Part shown: piece by piece, positions 54,319-62,256 of the stretch | How the letters are laid out: each line of letters opens with the position of its first letter | How positions within the stretch are numbered: position 1 is the stretch's first letter | The notes under the pieces: model-generated | What the model was told of the DNA's origin: nothing | Database searches by the model: none | The model's input: only the letters and a program-made list of their open reading frames with translations | Made by a program: the position numbers and the translations under genes | Source of the DNA: JBEHWX01 sp048498995 | Lineage (GTDB): Bacteria > Bacteroidota > Ignavibacteria > OLB7 | Direction: 5' to 3' | DNA length: 64,000 nt | Assembly (NCBI GenBank): GCA_048498995.1 | Contig: JBEHWX010000017.1 | Location: 1-64,000, forward strand

Positions 54319-55260
54319 ATGACCATCGGCGAGCGACTTCGCGCCGCGCGCGAAGAACATGGGATGTCCATCGGCGAGATTGCCCGCCGAACCTGCATCC
54401 AGCCCAAGTTTCTCCAGGCGATCGATGACGACAACTTCGGCGTGCTGCCGGAGTCGCACCGTCGTCTCTTCGTCCGCGAATACGCCAAGGCGGTCGAGGT
54501 GGACCCGAACGAGGTTCTCTCGCTCCTGCCGGATCACGTGCCGGCGCCCCCTCCATCGGTCGCCGAGACCGCGTCGAACTCCGGCACGCGCAGCTATGCT
54601 CCCCCGGCCCCTGCCCACACCGAGCATGACCGGCGCGAGTACCGCGAGATCCTTCAGCGGCTCTCCGAGAGCGGACGCCGCCCCTTCGCCCGCTCCAACG
54701 CCGCGCTCTGGCTGATCGTGACGGCCTGCCTTCTGCTGGTCGCCGGCGGACTCTACTATTTCTTCGTCCACACCAGCGAGCCAGACGCGGCCGATGCCGC
54801 GGCCGCCCCGGCCGACTCCTCCTCGATAACCACCCCGGTCGATCAGACCACCGGACGGACCGATTCCGCGGCGGCGCCGGTCGCCGCATCGGGGGACAGC
54901 CTGACATTGGAGGGGGTGGCGACGGCGCCGGTATGGTACAACATCGTGATGGATGGCAAGCGGACCGAGACCGACAAGATCGACAGCGGAGCCACGCGCG
55001 TCTGGCGCGCCTCCGAGACTTTCCGGGTCTCCCTCGGCAACGCCGGCGGACTCACCCTCACCCTCAACGGCAAGCCGCTCGGCACGCTCGGCCAGAAGAA
55101 GACGATCGTCAAGAATCAGATGATCGATGCCACCGGCATCGTGAAGAAGGGAACGCCCCGCAAGGGGGGATCGCAGCGCAGGGCCGCGGCGGCCCCGGCG
55201 CGCCAGATCAGCTCCACGCCGCTCCGCACGGCCGATGGCGCGGCCAGCCCGCGGCGCTGA
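54319..55260 (+). CDS. RodZ-like helix-turn-helix membrane protein
   Basis: A protein of 313 residues from ATG 54319 (a GTG two codons earlier is in frame). An N-terminal HTH_25-type domain (MTIGERLRAAREEHGMSIGE, RTCIQPKFLQAIDDDNFGV, HRRLFVREYAKAVEVDPNEV) covers residues 1-70. A Pro-rich/charged linker follows, then a single membrane segment (WLIVTACLLLVAGGLYYFFV, about 128-150). After an Ala/Ser linker comes a C-terminal DUF4115-like beta domain (LEGVATAPVWYNIVMDGKRT, VWRASETFRVSLGNAGGLTL, LNGKPLGTLGQ), and a basic tail. RodZ links MreB to the elongation machinery in rod-shaped cells; no mre genes are in view. A terminator follows. Confidence 0.8.
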   Translation: MTIGERLRAAREEHGMSIGEIARRTCIQPKFLQAIDDDNFGVLPESHRRLFVREYAKAVEVDPNEVLSLLPDHVPAPPPSVAETASNSGTRSYAPPAPAHTEHDRREYREILQRLSESGRRPFARSNAALWLIVTACLLLVAGGLYYFFVHTSEPDAADAAAAPADSSSITTPVDQTTGRTDSAAAPVAASGDSLTLEGVATAPVWYNIVMDGKRTETDKIDSGATRVWRASETFRVSLGNAGGLTLTLNGKPLGTLGQKKTIVKNQMIDATGIVKKGTPRKGGSQRRAAAAPARQISSTPLRTADGAASPRR

Positions 55261-55286
55261 TTCCAGCGGATGTTTCGTCGATGTTT

Positions 55287-55326
55287 CATGCCCGTCGGCC
55301 TTCCGCCGGCGGGCATGTTCGTTTCC
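55287..55326. terminator. Terminator between convergent genes
   Basis: CATGCCCGTCGG (55287-55298) pairs with CCGGCGGGCATG (55306-55317), one wobble pair, followed by TTCGTTTCC. It sits between the RodZ-like stop and the stop of the minus-strand gene ending at 55329. Confidence 0.65.
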
Positions 55327-55328
55327 GA

Positions 55329-56219
55329 TCAGCTTCCCAGAAATCCCTCGATCTCGGCGCGCATCGCCTCATCCTCCGGCCGAAGCGCCATCAGCTCGTG
55401 GCCATAGCGGCGGGCGGCATCGAGGTCGCCCCGTTCGGCGGCAAGGAACAGCAGCGCCTGACGCGCGGCGGTCATCTCCGGCGCCGCCCCGGCGATCCGC
55501 TCCAGCTGCAGCGCGGCCGCATCGCGGTCGATTGCCCCGGCCTCCATCGCCTCGATCACGAATCCCACCGCCGACGCCTCGATCCCCTCGGCCTCCGGAT
55601 CCCGCTTCAGCGATTCGACGTAGGCGCTCATCGGCAGCGCGTAGTCGAGCGGCGGAACGCCGATGGCCAGCCCGTAGCGATCGTCCTCGGCCAGCAGATA
55701 GTAGAGGAAGGATTCCCAGCTCGTGGTCTCCCGCCGGAACAGCCGCACCCGCTCCCGCTTGTCGAGCTCCACGCCGATCGCCTGCGCGGTCCTGACGCTG
55801 ATCTCGTCGAAGACATCGAAGGTGTAGGCCGCGTAGGTTTCGAACGCCTTCCGGAAAATCTCGGTCCGGCGCCGAGCGTCATACAGATGTACCTCCATCC
55901 TGATCCGCTCCCCGACCCCGAACTTCCCGTAGAGGACGTAGCGTATGCCATGATGTCCGGCGATCTCGTCGAGCGCGTCGTGCTCCGGGAGATGCGTCGA
56001 GTTGATGAACACCTCCTCGCCGATCACCTTGTCGCGGAAGGAGAGGAAGCGCGCGTCGAAGCGCTCGGTCAGGTTCAGCTTCCGGCCGACGTAGCGGGGG
56101 ATCTGCCGGGCGAGCTTCGCCTCCGCCTCCTCGTTGACGTGCTGCGTGGAGAACTGAAGGATCAGCAGGGAGATGGGACCGTCGGTCCCGGGAAGGTCGA
56201 TTGCGATCGGATCGGACAC
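55329..56219 (-). CDS. Hypothetical protein with TolB-N-like and helical repeat regions
   Basis: A protein of 296 residues from ATG 56219, without signal peptide. The first half (ISLLILQFSTQHVNEEAEAK, GIRYVLYGKFGVGERIRMEV, LYDARRRTEIFRKAFETYAA, FDEISVRTAQAIGVEL) resembles the TolB-N-like module found at the start of adenylate cyclase/TPR regulators. The second half is helical and TPR-like (EASAVGFVIEAMEAGAIDRD, RQALLFLAAERGDLDAARRY). No catalytic motif is visible. It sits between the RodZ-like and phytoene synthase genes. Function unknown. Confidence 0.6.
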   Translation of the reverse strand: MSDPIAIDLPGTDGPISLLILQFSTQHVNEEAEAKLARQIPRYVGRKLNLTERFDARFLSFRDKVIGEEVFINSTHLPEHDALDEIAGHHGIRYVLYGKFGVGERIRMEVHLYDARRRTEIFRKAFETYAAYTFDVFDEISVRTAQAIGVELDKRERVRLFRRETTSWESFLYYLLAEDDRYGLAIGVPPLDYALPMSAYVESLKRDPEAEGIEASAVGFVIEAMEAGAIDRDAAALQLERIAGAAPEMTAARQALLFLAAERGDLDAARRYGHELMALRPEDEAMRAEIEGFLGS

Positions 56220-56401
56220 GGCTCTGAGCGGATTGCATGGAACGGAGAGCTCCGGCCGCGGCGCCGCGGAGAAGGAGCGATCGAGCCGTGCAAAGTAGTG
56301 AGCCGGCGGAGACGGCGCGGCGATAATTGGTATCGCTCATCGACTGAGCGACCGAGGCATGCCGGCACGCCGGGCCGGGGAGCGCGCGAAGCGTGGGAGG
56401 G

Positions 56402-57304
56402 TCAGTAGCGTGGGGTGGCCAGCCAGAGCTGCGGGATCGTCATCAGCTTCCGATGGAGCGGCACCGCGGCGCGGCGGGTGAACACGTCGTGCCGATTTCG
56501 CCGGATGGCGTCCAGGATGCGGCGGTAGTTGTGGCTCATCAGCGTCACGGTCAGGCGGCTGTCCGGCTCCAGCATCTGGATGCCGAGATCGGCGCTGTCG
56601 TAGTAGCGATGGGCGCGCTCGATCTGAAACTCCATCATCTCCACGAAATGCCCGGTGACCTGTCCGCGGGCGATCTCCTCCTGGCGCACCCCGAAGCGCT
56701 CCAGTTCCACGGTCGGGAGGTAGATCCGTCCGCCCCGGTAATCCTCCCCGATATCGCGGAGGATATTGGTCAGCTGCATCGCGATGCCGAGGTCGATCGC
56801 GTGGGGAAGCGCGCCGGGATCGGCATAGCCGAAGATCTCGCTCGTCATCAGCCCGACCACCGAGGCCACCTTGTAGCAGTACTCCCGGAGCTGGTCGAAG
56901 GTCTCGAAGCGGACCGTCGGGCGCAGATCGGTCATCACCCCCTCGATCAACTCCTCCGGCAGATTCCGGGGGATCGAGTAGCGGCCGAGCGTATCGGCCC
57001 AGGCGATCATCACCGGCGTGTCGGCGGCATCGCCGTCGTAGACCCGGTCGAGCGCGGCGCGCCACTGGCAGATGGCCCGCTCGACGGCGCCGGCATCGAC
57101 CACGCCGCCGTTCCCCCTGACGTGGGAGTCCACCAGGTCGTCCACGTAGCGGCAGAAGGCATAGACCGCGTAGCAGGCATTCCGCTTCGGCTTCGGCAGA
57201 AAGATCGAGGCGAAGTAGAACGTCTTGGCGAAGGTGAGGGTCACCTTGCGACAGGTGGCGTAGGCTTCGTCGATGGCTCCGACCGTCGCGGGCATATGCA
57301 TCAT
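56402..57304 (-). CDS. crtB: Phytoene/squalene synthase family protein
   Basis: A protein of 300 residues from ATG 57304 (ATGs at 57301 and 57295 are alternatives; the frame is open far upstream without coding character). Family features: FAKTFYFASIFLPKPKRNA, YAFCRYVDDLVDS (first Asp-rich motif), ARG-type GVMTDLRP region, YCYKVASVVGLMTSEIFGY, IAMQLTNILRDIGEDYRGGR (second Asp-rich motif) and RIYLP. These point to head-to-head condensation of two geranylgeranyl diphosphates to phytoene, or of farnesyl diphosphate in C30 pathways. Phytoene synthase is favoured because a carotenoid oxygenase lies nearby. Divergent from radA, with 171 bp between. Confidence 0.85.
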   Translation of the reverse strand: MMHMPATVGAIDEAYATCRKVTLTFAKTFYFASIFLPKPKRNACYAVYAFCRYVDDLVDSHVRGNGGVVDAGAVERAICQWRAALDRVYDGDAADTPVMIAWADTLGRYSIPRNLPEELIEGVMTDLRPTVRFETFDQLREYCYKVASVVGLMTSEIFGYADPGALPHAIDLGIAMQLTNILRDIGEDYRGGRIYLPTVELERFGVRQEEIARGQVTGHFVEMMEFQIERAHRYYDSADLGIQMLEPDSRLTVTLMSHNYRRILDAIRRNRHDVFTRRAAVPLHRKLMTIPQLWLATPRY

Positions 57305-57475
57305 GACCGTATCGAGAAGAATGCGGCATGCCGTTCGGGCCGCGGAGCATCCGGGCCGTTCCCGCACGCGTGACGGATCGGGACGAGGGCGAGCTCGCCG
57401 GTCCGGACGTCGTTCCACAATACTAACCCCAGGCGTCGGCCGAAAGGTTCCGCGCCGAGATCGTAGATTCAGACC

Positions 57476-58837
57476 ATGGCAAAGACGAAAGCGAAATATG
57501 TCTGTCAGCAGTGCGGCGCCGCTTCCCCCCGCTGGGTGGGACGCTGCCCGAGCTGCGGCGCGTGGGAAAGTTATGTCGAGGAGATCACCGCCGCGCCGAC
57601 GACGGCCAAGACCCGGGGTCCCCGCTCGGCGGCGACATCCGTGCAGGTGATCCCGCTGAAGGAAGTTACGGTGACCAAGGAGCCGCGGATCAAGACCGGC
57701 ATCGACGAGCTGGACCGCGTGCTCGGCGGCGGCATCATGCCCGGCTCGATCATCCTGGTCGGCGGCGATCCGGGCGTGGGGAAGTCCACGCTGATGGCGC
57801 AGCTCTGCGCGCGGCTGACCAGCGAGCCGATCCTCTACGTCACCGGCGAGGAATCGCTCCGTCAGATAAAGATCCGCGCCGACCGCCTCGGCGTCGATCA
57901 CGACCGGCTCTACCTGCTGGCCGAGACGAACCTGTCGCTGATCATCGAGGCGATCCGCGCCCAGGCGCCGACGCTGGCGATCGTCGACTCGATCCAGACG
58001 GTGTACGATCCGGAGGTGGAGTCGGCGCCGGGATCGGTCGGGCAGGTGCGCGAGTGCGCCGCGGAGCTGATGCAGCTGGCCAAGCGGGAGGGAACCTCCA
58101 TCATCATCGTCGGCCACGTCACCAAGGAGGGCTCGATCGCCGGCCCGAAGGTGCTCGAGCACATGGTCGACACCGTGCTCCAGTTCGAGGGGGAGAAGAC
58201 GCATCTGTACCGGATACTCCGGACCACGAAGAACCGCTACGGCTCGACCAACGAGATCGGCGTCTTCGAGATGGGGGAGTCGGGGCTGGAGGAGGTGGCC
58301 AATCCGAGCGCCCTCTTCCTGTCGGAGCGGAGCTACGGCGCCAGCGGCTCGGTGATCACCGCGACACTTGAGGGAACGCGGCCGATCCTGGTGGAGGCCC
58401 AGGCGCTGGTGACCCCGTCGAGCTACGGCGTGCCGCAGCGCTCGGCCACCGGATTCGACTACAAGCGGCTGCAGATGCTGGTGGCGGTGATCGAGAAACG
58501 GCTCGGCATGGGGCTCGGGCAGTACGACATCTTCGTCAACATCGCCGGCGGCGTCCGCGTGGACGATCCGGCGGTGGACCTGGCGGTGGCCGGCGCGATC
58601 ATCTCATCGTTCCGCGATATACCGGGGGACTCCCAGACGGTGGTGGTCGGGGAGATCGGACTGGGCGGGGAGATCAGGACCGTCTCGCAGGCCGAGCAGC
58701 GGATCGCCGAGGCGGCCAAGCTCGGGTTCACGACGTTCGTGCTCCCCTCGGCCAACCTGAAGCGGACCGCCCCGAAGCCGGGCATCGAGGTGCGCGGCGT
58801 CGGCCGGATCACCGACGCGGTGAACGCCATCCTCTGA
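57476..58837 (+). CDS. radA: DNA repair protein RadA (Sms)
   Basis: A protein of 453 residues, standard for RadA. The N-terminal C4 zinc finger is YVCQQCGAASPRWVGRCPSCG. The RecA-like ATPase core carries Walker A GGDPGVGKSTL (about 95-105), EESLRQIKIRADRLG, Walker B LAIVDSIQTVY and the RadA-specific KNRYGS motif near 251. The C-terminal part is the Lon-like domain (VRVDDPAVDLAVAGAIISSF, VGEIGLGGEIRTVSQAEQRI). It processes branched recombination intermediates. The start is the first Met before the zinc finger. Oddity: the last codons and stop sit at the edge of a 14 bp tandem repeat. Confidence 0.95.
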   Translation: MAKTKAKYVCQQCGAASPRWVGRCPSCGAWESYVEEITAAPTTAKTRGPRSAATSVQVIPLKEVTVTKEPRIKTGIDELDRVLGGGIMPGSIILVGGDPGVGKSTLMAQLCARLTSEPILYVTGEESLRQIKIRADRLGVDHDRLYLLAETNLSLIIEAIRAQAPTLAIVDSIQTVYDPEVESAPGSVGQVRECAAELMQLAKREGTSIIIVGHVTKEGSIAGPKVLEHMVDTVLQFEGEKTHLYRILRTTKNRYGSTNEIGVFEMGESGLEEVANPSALFLSERSYGASGSVITATLEGTRPILVEAQALVTPSSYGVPQRSATGFDYKRLQMLVAVIEKRLGMGLGQYDIFVNIAGGVRVDDPAVDLAVAGAIISSFRDIPGDSQTVVVGEIGLGGEIRTVSQAEQRIAEAAKLGFTTFVLPSANLKRTAPKPGIEVRGVGRITDAVNAIL

Positions 58838-58877
58838 GCGCCATCTTCCGAGCGCCATCTTCCGAGCGCCATCTTCC
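58822..58877 (+). repeat. 14 bp tandem repeat spanning the radA stop codon
   Basis: Three identical units GAGCGCCATCTTCC at 58836-58849, 58850-58863 and 58864-58877 are preceded by a diverged unit GAACGCCATCCTCT (58822-58835) that encodes the last residues of RadA. The stop TGA (58835-58837) lies at the junction. A partial unit (GAGCGG) follows. Confidence 0.85.
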
Positions 58878-58982
58878 GAGCGGCGGCGCCACGGTGCCGG
58901 ACGCGCCATGCCCGTTCTCGCGCGCGGCGCGCTCCCGAGCGGGAGGTCGTTTTCGAGTTTCATCCGGGGAGAGATATAGGAA

Positions 58983-59330
58983 ATGGATCTACGATTCGGC
59001 CACATCGAGCTGTTCGTGCGGGACGCGCGGGCATCCGCCAGGTTCTATACCGATATCCTCGGCTTCGAGCTCGAAGCCGACCAGGGGGAATTCATCTGGG
59101 TGAAGAGCGGCGCGATGTCGATCCTGCTCCGGCCGGGAGGGGAGGGGGAGGATGCGGGGAGGTACAATCGCGCGGCGGCGGGACTCGTCATCTACGCATC
59201 GGACCTTCCCGGCACGATGCGCGAGCTCCAGGAGCGAGGCCTCGTGTTCCGGGGGGACGACGGCCCCGATTGCCCGACTTTCACGGATCCCGACGGTCAC
59301 TGGTTTCAGCTCGCCGACCCGACTTCCTGA
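58983..59330 (+). CDS. Glyoxalase/VOC-fold protein
   Basis: A protein of 115 residues. ATG 58983 follows GGAGAGATATAGGA. The fold is typical of the VOC superfamily: FGHIELFVRDARASARFYTD at the start with a candidate metal His7, ILGFELEADQGEFIWVK, a second half AAAGLVIYASDLPGTMRELQ, and the closing metal region TFTDPDGHWFQLAD. A single-domain VOC protein usually acts as a dimer on small metabolites (lyase, dioxygenase or resistance roles). The exact substrate cannot be assigned. Stand-alone gene between radA and the RNA-binding protein. Confidence 0.85.
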   Translation: MDLRFGHIELFVRDARASARFYTDILGFELEADQGEFIWVKSGAMSILLRPGGEGEDAGRYNRAAAGLVIYASDLPGTMRELQERGLVFRGDDGPDCPTFTDPDGHWFQLADPTS

Positions 59331-59369
59331 GCTTCGCGCGACAACGCCATTCGGCGAAATCCGGCCCCC

Positions 59370-59398
59370 TTGCCTGATTCGGATGGTGTACGTAATAT
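59370..59398 (+). promoter_or_regulatory. Possible sigma70-type promoter of the RNA-binding protein gene
   Basis: TTGCCT (59370-59375) and TAATAT (59393-59398) are separated by 17 bp. Transcription from here would give a leader of about 225 bases before the RRM gene. The 59331-59630 gap holds no gene. Confidence 0.3.
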
Positions 59399-59586
59399 TG
59401 CAAACCTTTACAACCTCTCTCTGGCTCATCAACGGTGATGTTGCCCCTCGTATCGAGTCCTCGTCGGTCGGCGGCTTTGGGATAGCTTAGAGAAGGCCTT
59501 TCAACTTATCAGGAAGCCGCTCGCAGTTGAGCACCGGACATACGACTTCGCTGCCACCGTTTCGTCGAAGCCTTCCCGTTCACGCT

Positions 59587-59632
59587 TCTCGTTTCATATC
59601 TCCTCGGACAGAGGATAGGAGTCTCGTTTCAT
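59587..59632 (+). promoter_or_regulatory. Leader element: direct repeat flanking a hairpin at the ribosome site
   Basis: TCTCGTTTCAT occurs at 59587-59597 and again at 59622-59632, the second copy running into the start codon. Between them CTCCTC (59599-59604 region) can pair with GAGGA (59611-59615) or with the ribosome site AGGAG (59617-59621). This could mask the site and make translation conditional. Inference from base pairing by eye. Confidence 0.35.
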
Positions 59633-60059
59633 GTCTATCAAGATTTATGTGGGAAACCTCTCATACCAGACGTCGAGCGACGATCTGGCGGAGCTCTTCT
59701 CGTCGGTCGGCCAGGTAGAATCGGCCACGGTCGTCGAGGATCGGGAGACGGGCCGTTCCCGTGGATTCGGTTTCGTGGAAATGGCGTCGCGTGAGGAGGG
59801 CCTTGCCGCAATCGAGCAGTTCAACGGCCAGGATTACAACGGCCGCAACCTGACGGTCAATGAGGCCCGTCCGCGCGAGGAGCGTGGCGGCGGCGGTCGT
59901 GGTGGATTCGGCGGCGGCGGTGGTCGCGGCGGAAGTGGCGGCGGCTATGGCGGCGGCGGCGGTCGTGGCGGCTACGGCGGTGGCGGTGGTCGCGGCGGAA
60001 GTGGCGGCGGCTACGGTGGTGGATACGGCGGCGGCGGTCGCGACAACAACCGCTGGTAA
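59631..60059 (+). CDS. RRM RNA-binding protein with glycine-rich tail
   Basis: A protein of 142 residues. Residues 1-80 form one RNA recognition motif: RNP2 IYVGNLSY near the start, RNP1 RSRGFGFVEM near residue 43-52, and the closing strand YNGRNLTVNEARPR. The remaining 60 residues are Arg-Gly-Gly/Gly-Tyr repeats (GGGGRGGFGG, GSGGGYGGG), encoded by near-tandem DNA, ending RDNNRW. Such Rbp proteins are cold- or stress-related RNA chaperones in bacteria. The gene has a long leader with a possible masking hairpin and a strong terminator, so it is a stand-alone, probably post-transcriptionally controlled gene. Confidence 0.92.
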   Translation: MSIKIYVGNLSYQTSSDDLAELFSSVGQVESATVVEDRETGRSRGFGFVEMASREEGLAAIEQFNGQDYNGRNLTVNEARPREERGGGGRGGFGGGGGRGGSGGGYGGGGGRGGYGGGGGRGGSGGGYGGGYGGGGRDNNRW

Positions 60060-60092
60060 ACGCCCGTCGAGAGAGAAGAACTCTCCGAAGAG

Positions 60093-60132
60093 AAGCCCTT
60101 CCGGACATCGATCCGGGAGGGCTTTCTCGTTC
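60093..60132 (+). terminator. Strong terminator after the RRM gene
   Basis: AAGCCCTTCCGG (60093-60104) pairs with CCGGGAGGGCTT (60113-60124) around ACATCGAT, followed by TCTCGTTCC. It begins 33 bp past the stop. Confidence 0.75.
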
Positions 60133-60140
60133 CTTGGGGG

Positions 60141-60596
60141 TCACCCGGCCGAAGCCGGGTGCGGGGGATCACCCGGCTGAAGCCGGGTGGTCAGCCGGTC
60201 GGCCAGGCGGATCACCAGCTTCAACCCGGACCAGACCTCGTCCACCGCGCAGACCTTCACGTCGACGACGCCGGAGGCGAGCGCGAACTCCCGGATCAGG
60301 TTCTCGTTCAGATCGGTGGCGACGCCGGAGGATTTCTTCGGCCAGCAGACCCAGATCATCCCGGCCGGCGCCAGCCGCTCGATCAGGCCGGCCAGCTTCC
60401 CCTGAAACCGGCTCCGACTCGTGACGAAGAGAAGGACCACGTCCAGCGGCGCGCGCGCCGAGGGGAGGAGCGTCACGCCGGGAGGAAGCTCGCGGAGATC
60501 GGCGGGAAGAGGATCGGGAGGATCGACGATGTGCAGCCGATGCCCCTCCTTGATCCCGAGCTTCTTCAGCAGCGGCGTGTCCGAGTAGCCAGCCAT
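60141..60596 (-). CDS. DUF3052 family protein with a repeat-derived tail
   Basis: A protein of 151 residues from ATG 60596 (MAGYSDTPLLKKLGIKEGHR), the usual start of DUF3052 proteins. The core matches the family throughout: a small Rossmann-like part (RLHIVDPP, LDVVLLFVTSRSRFQGKLAG), then GMIWVCWPKKSSGVATDLNE and VVDVKVCAVDEVWSGLKLVI, where the family normally ends. The last 17 or so residues (TTRLQPGDPPHPASAG) are encoded by the two hairpin repeats, which supply the stop. Function unknown. Divergent from the RimJ/L-like gene with 96 bp between. Confidence 0.85.
   Translation of the reverse strand: MAGYSDTPLLKKLGIKEGHRLHIVDPPDPLPADLRELPPGVTLLPSARAPLDVVLLFVTSRSRFQGKLAGLIERLAPAGMIWVCWPKKSSGVATDLNENLIREFALASGVVDVKVCAVDEVWSGLKLVIRLADRLTTRLQPGDPPHPASAG
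60142..60189. repeat. Two tandem GGGTCACCCGGC-GAA-GCCGGGTG hairpin repeats
   Basis: CACCCGGC/GCCGGGTG closes a CGAA loop at 60142-60161 and a TGAA loop at 60170-60189. The units are 28 bp apart, each preceded by GGGGGTCA or GGGGGATCA. The second unit contains CTGAAG, as in the other hairpin repeats of the window. Confidence 0.8.
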
Positions 60597-60692
60597 GCGT
60601 AGTTCGGAAGATGAGATGTCGAGATATCCGGACCGGATGCCCGCAATGGGCGATGGCGCGGAGCGATTCGGGGAAATTCCCGATGTTCCGGG

Positions 60693-61238
60693 ATGTCCGC
60701 AACCGCAATTCGTCTGATCGAGCCGGAGGATGCCGAGTCGCTGCTCGACTACCTGGTGCGCAACCGGGAGTTCCATCGTCCCTTCGTCCCGATTCCACCG
60801 GAAGGGTACTACACGATCGCGTTTCAGCGCCAGGCCCTGCTCGCCGGGCTGAACCGACGGCTTGAGGGAATGCAGTACCGCTTCGCGATCACGCCGACCG
60901 AGACGCCGGAGCGGATCATCGGGATAACCGCCATCACCGCCATCGAGTACGGCGCGTTCCGCAACGGCAGGATCAGCTACATGATGGATGGAGAGTGGAC
61001 CGGCCACGGCGTGGCCACGCGAAGCGTGGAGCAGTTGGTCGAGTTCGCCTTCACCCGACTCTACCTCCATCGCCTGGAGGCGCACATCATGCCGCGCAAC
61101 GCGGCCTCGCGGCGCGTGGTCGAGAAGTGCCGCTTCATCGAGATCGGCACCGGGGAGAGGATGGTCAAGATCAACGACGTCTGGGAAGATCACGTGATCT
61201 ACGCCAGGACCGCCGACGAGCAGGAGGGAGCCAAGTAG
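60693..61238 (+). CDS. RimJ/RimL-like GNAT N-acetyltransferase
   Basis: A protein of 181 residues from ATG 60693 with a nearby GGGA. Features: an N-terminal IRLIEPEDAESLLDYLVRN, the central strand ERIIGITAITAIEYGAFRNG, then the acetyl-CoA region ISYMMDGEWTGHGVATRSVE and the family-typical LYLHRLEAHIMPRNAASRRV and VEKCRFIEIGTGERMVKIND. It most resembles ribosomal-protein Ser/Ala acetyltransferases (RimJ type), but the true target cannot be told from sequence alone. No signal peptide. Confidence 0.88.
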   Translation: MSATAIRLIEPEDAESLLDYLVRNREFHRPFVPIPPEGYYTIAFQRQALLAGLNRRLEGMQYRFAITPTETPERIIGITAITAIEYGAFRNGRISYMMDGEWTGHGVATRSVEQLVEFAFTRLYLHRLEAHIMPRNAASRRVVEKCRFIEIGTGERMVKINDVWEDHVIYARTADEQEGAK

Positions 61239-61289
61239 CTCCCACGGCGGCGAGCGCGTGGCCGCGTGGACCGGAGCTCGCCGTCGCCG

Positions 61290-61706
61290 TCAGATACTGT
61301 ACTTCTCGACGATCCAGTCGGGGATCTCGGCGGCGCGGCCGGTCTCCAGACGGATCATCGTGTAGTCGAACCACCCGTCGCAGCAGAGCTTTCCGTTATC
61401 GGCGCGGAGGATCGAGAATGCCACCCGCACGCCGGTCTTCTCGATCGTGTCGATGCCGGTCCTAACGACGAACCGGTCGCCGAGGCCGAGCGGACGCTTG
61501 TATTCGACGTGCGCCACCCGCACCACCCATCCGTAGCCGAGCTCGATGAACTGCTCCATCGGCATCCCGTAGCAGCGCGCCATCTGATCGTAGCGCGCGG
61601 CCAGCACGTAATCGAAGTAGCGGCTGTTGTGCACGTGCCGGTTCATGTCGATGTCATCGGGACGTACCGGCATCTCGGTTTCGAAGGTCGATCGCGTGGC
61701 AGCCAT
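61290..61706 (-). CDS. Acyl-CoA thioesterase, 4HBT/YbgC-FadM type
   Basis: A protein of 138 residues from ATG 61706; the frame runs further upstream but overlaps a broken methyltransferase. The hot-dog fold signature is clear: MPVRPDDIDMNRHVHNSRYF (Asp, Asn and His positions of the 4HBT active site), then YDYVLAAR-type helix, GYGWVVRVAHVEYKRPLGLG, RFVVRTGIDTIEKTGVRVAF and DGWFDYTMIRLETG. It hydrolyses acyl-CoA thioesters; chain length cannot be predicted. Probably a single gene. Confidence 0.88.
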   Translation of the reverse strand: MAATRSTFETEMPVRPDDIDMNRHVHNSRYFDYVLAARYDQMARCYGMPMEQFIELGYGWVVRVAHVEYKRPLGLGDRFVVRTGIDTIEKTGVRVAFSILRADNGKLCCDGWFDYTMIRLETGRAAEIPDWIVEKYSI

Positions 61707-61709
61707 GAT

Positions 61710-62076
61710 TCCTCGGGGATGTGGTTCGCGGGGCGGAAGATGAACAGATCGAGCTCCTCGACAACCGGCAGCGCGGCATGCGCCGGACGCGGGCAGTACT
61801 CGCGCATCAGCCGGCCCCCGCGGCGCCACCCGCTCGGCGTGCTCGACACGGCTCGCCGCGGTCACCTGCCGGATGACGCGATGCGCGCGCGCCGCGCGAG
61901 CGCGCCGGTGAAACGTCCGGTGCCGCAGCCGATATCGACCACGAGCCGGGGGGGAGGGCCGGGAAGATCCTCGGCGATCGCGTCGAGCCAGAGCGCGATC
62001 ATCTCCGGCGCCAGGTGTCGGGATCGATCGTGGACCGCGTGGATGTCGGTCAGATCATATAGATGGAGGCGGTCAT
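61710..62076 (-). pseudogene. SAM-dependent methyltransferase remnant, frameshifted and internally deleted
   Basis: One frame carries YDLTDIHAVHDRSRHLAPEM, LWLDAIAEDLPG and the SAM-binding motif LVVDIGCGTGRFTGALARRA, then stops at 61862. A likely start, ATG 62076 (MTASIY), lies in another frame. Joining it to YDLT requires removing two bases (TATAT to TAT). A further stretch at about 61725-61790, again in another frame, reads REYCPRPAHAALPVVEELDLFIFRP, like the end of such methyltransferases (DLFVFR type). The roughly 120 central residues are missing. This is a decayed class I methyltransferase gene; sequencing error cannot explain the missing middle. Confidence 0.65.
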
Positions 62077-62256
62077 GCTTCCTCCGATCGGCGGAGCGAC
62101 TGCGCGCGCGGAAGGTGATGCCTCCCGCGCGCGTGATCGCGGCCAATATAGGCCCGACTCCGTGAACCACATCGGGGCTCCGGCGGAGCCATCCCATCTC
62201 GCGGCTCATGTCGCCATGCGGCCCGTCTCACCGCGCGGAGCGCATCTCCCCGGAGA

